Source of the DNA: CAUPWF01 sp036656795
GTDB lineage: Bacteria > Bacillota > Clostridia > Lachnospirales > Lachnospiraceae
Direction of reading: 5' to 3'
DNA: 25,716 nucleotides
NCBI GenBank assembly: GCA_036656795.1
Contig: JAVXHR010000027.1
Span: forward strand, 1-25,716
Shown one piece after another: positions 22,108 to 25,716 of this stretch. The notes below the pieces were generated by a model that did not search any database, was not told the DNA's origin, and saw only the letters and a program-made list of their open reading frames with translations. How positions within the stretch are numbered: the stretch's first letter is position 1; each line of letters opens with the position of its first letter. Both the position numbers and the translations under genes were made by a program.

Positions 22108-23253
22108 ATGGAGAGAGAATTTCCAAAAAACGTACGTCAGATTGGAAATGTGAGTGATAGTCCCAAAGTTTTCATAGAAGATTATGCCGATACATTTTTA
22201 AATCAACTATGCGATAAGGCGGAACAAGAAATCCTAGGAGCATTTCTGATAGGAAACATAGTCTATGAAGCAGAACAGGATAGTGTCTACATATCAGGGG
22301 CGATACAGATGAAACAAGTTGCAGCGATGGGGAGCGATATTGCAATTGAGGACGAAGTGTGGAAAGTGGCATGTGAAGAAAGGGAAGAATATTTTCCAGA
22401 ACAAGAGATTGTTGGTTGGTTCTTGAGTGTACCGGCACAACAATTTAGGTTTACAGAACAATTAACACAGATGCATACAAAATATTTTACAAAGAAAAAC
22501 ACTGTTTTATATATGAAGAATCAGTTGGATCAAGAGGAACTTTTATGTGCATATAAATTCCATGATTTGATGGAAATAGGTGGCCATTATATCTATTATG
22601 AAAAGAATCCAACAATGCAGAATTATATGCTGGCTATGCGCAAACAGATTGGCGTAACACCCAGTGAAGTGGTTGAAGATAGAGCTGCAAAGAATTTTCG
22701 TAGTATCATAAGTGAGAAAATGATACAGCATGAATCCAAGCAGACCTCCAAACTTGCATATGTCTCCAGTACGTTCTTAGTTTTAGTGATTCTAGTAATT
22801 GGAGTTACTACTATTAATAACTATGACAAGATGCAGTCCGTTCAATCTTCATTAGACCACATTGCAGATACGGTTTCTAAAAAAGATACCAATGTACAGG
22901 CAAAAGAAACAAACGGAACGATTGTAGAAGTGCCTAAAGGTGATGTGACAGAACAGGAAATTGCAGACTCAGAAACTGGCAAACCAGAATCAAAGGAAAC
23001 TATGGAAGTGAATCCTCAAGAACAAGGTGAGATACAATTGCCACCGGAAAAAGCAGAATCACAAGAGGAAAAATCGGGCAGTACTGTACAGGAAATGAGC
23101 AAAAACATCTATATTGTAAAGCAAGGTGATACCCTCGCGAAAATAAGTCGCAAATCGTATGGAGATCTCGCCCACGTCGACGCAATCTGTCGCATGAATG
23201 GATTGCAGGATGGGAATTTGATTTATATCGGGCAAAAATTATTGTTACCATAA
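22108..23253 (+). CDS. Membrane LysM protein with a degenerate MPN/JAMM-like cytoplasmic domain
   Basis: A 381-residue protein. Residues 1-200 are a soluble alpha/beta domain; I read EQEILGAFLIGNIVYEAEQD, VYISGAIQ and EIVGWFLSVP as an MPN (Mov34/JAMM) fold. In active JAMM proteases the last motif is V-G-W-Y-H-S-H-P; here both His are replaced (L106, V108) and the distal Asp by Leu, so no peptidase activity is expected. One membrane helix at about 216-236 follows, then an acidic, low-complexity linker (about 250-330) and one LysM domain at about 334-381, starting NIYIVKQGDTLAKISRKSYG, that should bind peptidoglycan. There is no signal peptide, so the N-terminus is cytoplasmic. GAGGTGAGGG precedes the ATG. 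The MPN reading is inference; the LysM is secure. Confidence 0.8.
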   Translation: MEREFPKNVRQIGNVSDSPKVFIEDYADTFLNQLCDKAEQEILGAFLIGNIVYEAEQDSVYISGAIQMKQVAAMGSDIAIEDEVWKVACEEREEYFPEQEIVGWFLSVPAQQFRFTEQLTQMHTKYFTKKNTVLYMKNQLDQEELLCAYKFHDLMEIGGHYIYYEKNPTMQNYMLAMRKQIGVTPSEVVEDRAAKNFRSIISEKMIQHESKQTSKLAYVSSTFLVLVILVIGVTTINNYDKMQSVQSSLDHIADTVSKKDTNVQAKETNGTIVEVPKGDVTEQEIADSETGKPESKETMEVNPQEQGEIQLPPEKAESQEEKSGSTVQEMSKNIYIVKQGDTLAKISRKSYGDLAHVDAICRMNGLQDGNLIYIGQKLLLP

Positions 23254-23271
23254 ACAAAAATGTGCTATAAT
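23242..23271 (+). promoter_or_regulatory. Sigma-A extended -10 promoter for the DUF5711-like gene
   Basis: TTGTTA at 23242-23247, 18 bases, then TATAAT at 23266-23271 preceded by TGC (extended -10). The -35 lies inside the last codons of the LysM gene, so the downstream pair of genes has its own promoter. Confidence 0.7.
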
Positions 23272-23303
23272 TCAATTCAAGACCGAAGATAAAGAGGGAC
23301 ATT

Positions 23304-24557
23304 ATGAAGACGAAAAATAATTCACAACTGCATATCGTAAAGTCTGAAAAAGATCCTACGGATAAGATTATAGACAAGATCATGATAGAATTAAGAGAAG
23401 AGCAGGAACCAATTGAGAATCTTGAAGAGAAGATACAAGAACATAAACATCGGTTTTGGTTTCGCACCATTACGACAGTGGCTTTGATTGTTATGGTGGT
23501 TGGTGGAACCTACATGCTTATAGTAAATCAAACGTATAGCAAAGCTCAAGTGATCAATGCATATAAGAATCAAGAAGCAGATAATAGTCAGTATGCTCGA
23601 TTCTCGGATGGGGTGCTACGTTATAGTAAGGATGGAGTTTCTTTTTTAGATACAACGGGAGAAGAGCAATGGAATCTTCCATGTCAGTTTCAGACTCCAC
23701 TTGTAGAAGTGAATCAAGATTCAGTAGTTGTGGCAGATAATGGTGGAAATTCTATTAAGGTATTTCAAAAAGATGGGCTCAAGGGAGAGATAAAGACAAC
23801 CCTCCCAATTGAAAAGGTGGCTGTTTCAACACAAGGAATTGTAAGCGTTATCTTAAAAAATGAAACTTCGCCGCAAGTAGTATGCTACGATGCTACTGGG
23901 AATCTATTGGTAGAACTCAAAGCGTCATTTAGTAATAACGGTTATCCTGTAGATATTGCGTTGTCAGATAATGGCTATATATTGTTGGTTTCTTACCTGT
24001 CTATAAAAGAAGGGATTGCAACAACAAAGATAGTGTATTATAATTTTTCAGAAGAAGGACAAGAGGTAAAGGATTATCAGGTCAAAAGTGATTCTTATAA
24101 AAATGAAGTGCTTCCAAATGCATTTTTTATGAATGAAGACACATCCGTAATTATAGGAAATGCATCGATTCTTATGTATAAGGGAAAACAGACACCGGAG
24201 TTACTCAAGACAATTAAAGTAGATAAGATCATAAAAAGCAGTTTTCATAATCAGCATTATATTGGTCTCATATTAAAGAATAGTGATCAAGAGGGATATG
24301 AGCTACGATTGTATAATAAAGATGGGAAAAAGACGTTGTCTAAAAACTTTGCAGGTGATTATAAACATGTGCAAATAGAGGGTAATCAAGTGATTATGTA
24401 TGACGGAACAAAGTGCAGTGTATTCTCTAGAACAGGAATCCATAAATTTGAAGGTGAATTAGAGATGCCGATACAAGAGATGTTTCCGTTAAATGGTCTT
24501 AATAAATACTTGGTGATAAGTACGGACGGTGCAGAGGAAATTCGTTTTGTAAAATAG
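23304..24557 (+). CDS. DUF5711-like membrane protein with a beta-propeller-type extracellular domain
   Basis: A 417-residue protein of unknown function. A charged cytoplasmic N-terminus (1-50) has the coiled-coil-like EEQEPIENLEEKIQEHKHR. One membrane helix follows at about 56-76, then a large extracytoplasmic domain made of short repeated strand units (RFSDGVLRYSKDGVSFLDT, VVVADNGGNSIKVF, VSTQGIVSVIL, ALSDNGYILLVSY, YELRLYNKDGKK). The repeats look like blades of a beta-propeller. It resembles the clostridial family DUF5711 as I recall it; no activity is known. AAAGAGGGAC precedes the ATG. It is followed by the CvpA-family gene with a stop-to-start gap of 12 bases, so the two are co-transcribed. 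Confidence 0.75.
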   Translation: MKTKNNSQLHIVKSEKDPTDKIIDKIMIELREEQEPIENLEEKIQEHKHRFWFRTITTVALIVMVVGGTYMLIVNQTYSKAQVINAYKNQEADNSQYARFSDGVLRYSKDGVSFLDTTGEEQWNLPCQFQTPLVEVNQDSVVVADNGGNSIKVFQKDGLKGEIKTTLPIEKVAVSTQGIVSVILKNETSPQVVCYDATGNLLVELKASFSNNGYPVDIALSDNGYILLVSYLSIKEGIATTKIVYYNFSEEGQEVKDYQVKSDSYKNEVLPNAFFMNEDTSVIIGNASILMYKGKQTPELLKTIKVDKIIKSSFHNQHYIGLILKNSDQEGYELRLYNKDGKKTLSKNFAGDYKHVQIEGNQVIMYDGTKCSVFSRTGIHKFEGELEMPIQEMFPLNGLNKYLVISTDGAEEIRFVK

Positions 24558-24569
24558 GAGATGAACAAT

Positions 24570-25451
24570 ATGAATTGGTTACTGATAGGAGCAGGAGTGA
24601 TATGTCTTATATGTGTCATTGTTGGATATGTACGTGGGTTTATTAAGATAGCAGTGTCGTTAGCAGCAACTATAGCAACGCTGGTCTTGGTTTTTATTGT
24701 TACACCTTATGTCAGCAAGGGAATATGTTCTTTTACACCGGTAGATGATATGATTCAAAAGAAATGTATAGAAGCATTGAAGATAGAAGCCTCCAGTGTT
24801 TCTCTTTCAAAAGAGGATTTGGTAAAGGCCGGTGTTACAGATAAGATGTTAGAGGTAGCGGGAATTACAGAAGACAAACTTACATCAGGGAAGTTGACAA
24901 TTGATGAAATCAAGCAATATGGTGCCATTAGTGATGCATTGCGTAAAGCAGGAATTACAAATGAAGATATAGAAGAAGAAATTACGACAATCGAGATTCC
25001 GAGACAAAAACAGGTGGAGGCAATTAAAAAGGCAGATATACCACCGGTATTCAAGGAGCTTTTACTGAGCAATAATAACAATGAAGTGTATAAACGGCTG
25101 GATGTATCTAGTTTCCCGGAATATATAGGTGCCTATATTGCTAAGATGGTGATTGGAATCATTTCGTTTTTGGTAACGTTCGTTATTATCTTTATTATTG
25201 TACGGTCGATTATTTTTGCATTGGATATTGTGGCAGACTTACCCGTACTTAGTGGCATAAACAGACTCGCCGGTGCTGGAATTGGATTAGTGACAGCACT
25301 AATTATAATATGGCTCGCGTTTTTAGTTGTAACACTTTTGTATACTACGGGCATAGGTGGAGAGTGTTTTGAGTTAATTGGAAAAAGCAAGATGTTGACA
25401 TTTTTATATAACAATAACTACATATTGAAATTGTCTACTTCATTTCGATAA
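24570..25451 (+). CDS. CvpA-family membrane protein
   Basis: A 293-residue protein. Two helices at the N-terminus (about 3-27 and 30-47, with GYVRGFIKIAVSLAA) are followed by a long charged insert (about 50-165) and two more hydrophobic blocks (about 168-198 and 212-238). The N-terminal G-x-x-R-G-F and the C-terminal DIVADLPVLSGINRLAGAGIGLVTALI are typical of the CvpA/colicin V production family, whose true role in envelope biology is unclear. The insert is larger than in the basic family (about 160-180 residues). An upstream in-frame ATG (24561) abuts TAGGAG, so ATG 24570, nine bases after GGAG, is the better start. The protein is probably complete. Confidence 0.8.
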   Translation: MNWLLIGAGVICLICVIVGYVRGFIKIAVSLAATIATLVLVFIVTPYVSKGICSFTPVDDMIQKKCIEALKIEASSVSLSKEDLVKAGVTDKMLEVAGITEDKLTSGKLTIDEIKQYGAISDALRKAGITNEDIEEEITTIEIPRQKQVEAIKKADIPPVFKELLLSNNNNEVYKRLDVSSFPEYIGAYIAKMVIGIISFLVTFVIIFIIVRSIIFALDIVADLPVLSGINRLAGAGIGLVTALIIIWLAFLVVTLLYTTGIGGECFELIGKSKMLTFLYNNNYILKLSTSFR

Positions 25452-25489
25452 AGAAATTAAAATAATTTAGAAAACCTGTACTAAATGGG

Positions 25490-25518
25490 TTGACAGCAAA
25501 AATAATAAATGATATTAT
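25490..25518 (+). promoter_or_regulatory. rRNA operon promoter P1
   Basis: A perfect TTGACA at 25490-25495, exactly 17 bases, then TATTAT at 25513-25518. It precedes a second promoter and a leader of rRNA type, so it is read as P1 of an rRNA operon. Confidence 0.8.
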
Positions 25519-25519
25519 A

Positions 25520-25549
25520 AAAATCCACTGCGACATCGTAGTGGATTTT
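25520..25549 (+). terminator. GC-capped hairpin with T-run between CvpA gene and rRNA P2
   Basis: AAAATCCACT (25520-25529) pairs perfectly with AGTGGATTTT (25540-25549), and the inner GCG/CGT can extend the stem to a four-base loop. The T-run is part of the right arm. It can terminate the DUF5711-CvpA transcript, but it also covers the expected start point of P1. Confidence 0.7.
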
Positions 25550-25605
25550 ACACGATTTATAGTTCGCTATAATGTGTAAAAAAAGAAAAAAGATACAAAA
25601 ACATA

Positions 25606-25635
25606 TTGACAAGGACAGCGTGAGTGTGGTATCTT
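25606..25635 (+). promoter_or_regulatory. rRNA operon promoter P2
   Basis: A perfect TTGACA at 25606-25611, 18 bases, then TATCTT at 25630-25635. TATAAA at 25635-25640 would need a 23-base spacer and is unlikely. An extra TATAAT at 25568-25573 lacks a good -35. Confidence 0.7.
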
Positions 25636-25640
25636 ATAAA

Positions 25641-25716
25641 AGTTGTCGCGTGTAACAAGCGAGCAACACAGAACATTGATAATTAAACAATAGACAAAAC
25701 AACCTTGAAAATTTCC
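25641..25716 (+). other. Leader of an rRNA operon (16S gene lies beyond the window)
   Basis: The stretch has no reading frame. GTTGTCGC (25642-25649) pairs with GCG-A-GCAAC (25659-25667). Then come GAACATTGATAATTAAACA and CCTTGAAAATTTCC, a style I recognise from clostridial 16S leaders, with the last part boxA-like. The 16S gene itself is not in the window. Confidence 0.75.

Noticed and set aside
25568..25573. A third rRNA promoter with TATAAT.
   Set aside because: The best -35 candidate (TTTACA) gives only a 15-base spacer and overlaps the hairpin.
1..25716. CRISPR arrays, insertion sequences, prophage genes, riboswitches.
   Set aside because: No spaced direct repeats, transposase or phage genes were seen, and no intergenic stretch is long and structured enough to support a known riboswitch class; the only repeat of note is the 15024-15087 palindrome.

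Overview
The window is about 25.7 kb of low-GC, endospore-former DNA. The yabO(rqcP)-yabP-yabQ-divIC-spoIIE-tilS-hpt-ftsH order is the one known from Bacillus subtilis and the Clostridia. A split two-subunit transketolase, a SEC-C methionine aminopeptidase, a DUF5711-like protein and the rRNA leader style suggest a clostridial, probably Lachnospiraceae-type, chromosome. That placement is inferred from gene content only. Nearly everything is chromosomal core; I see no insertion sequence, prophage or CRISPR array.

Layout. (1) 73-6737: ribosome quality control, sporulation and division genes (rqcP, yabP, yabQ, divIC), a terminator, then a spoIIE lacking its membrane domain, tilS, hpt and ftsH. 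(2) 6757-9741: an intracellular GH13 alpha-glucan hydrolase and a sugar-nucleotidyltransferase-like protein. (3) 9745-10096: a promoter, tRNA-Tyr(GUA), tRNA-Leu(UAA) and a terminator. (4) 10197-14053: a LytTR response regulator and an Agr-type GHKL sensor kinase, followed by one protein that fuses a VanZ domain to a D,D-carboxypeptidase. (5) 14082-15130: map on the minus strand, diverging from pfkA, with a perfect 25-bp-arm palindrome of REP/MITE type between the two promoters. (6) 15176-18810: pfkA tightly coupled to dnaX, ebfC and recR. (7) 18856-21368: transaldolase plus both transketolase halves, a compact non-oxidative pentose phosphate operon behind an extended -10 promoter. (8) 21439-25451: an HD-domain protein, then three envelope-type genes: a membrane LysM protein with a degenerate MPN/JAMM-like cytoplasmic domain, a DUF5711-like membrane protein and a CvpA-family protein. 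(9) 25490-25716: a double promoter and leader reading off the right edge, almost certainly into a 16S rRNA gene.

Items most worth a second look are the MPN-like/LysM protein (22108-23253), the kinase/regulator pair beside the VanZ-carboxypeptidase fusion (10197-14053), the membrane-domain-less SpoIIE (1560-2972), the mobile-looking palindrome inserted between the map and pfkA promoters (15024-15087), and the hairpins sitting on the start points of both rRNA promoters. No complete novel defence or mobile system is evident.
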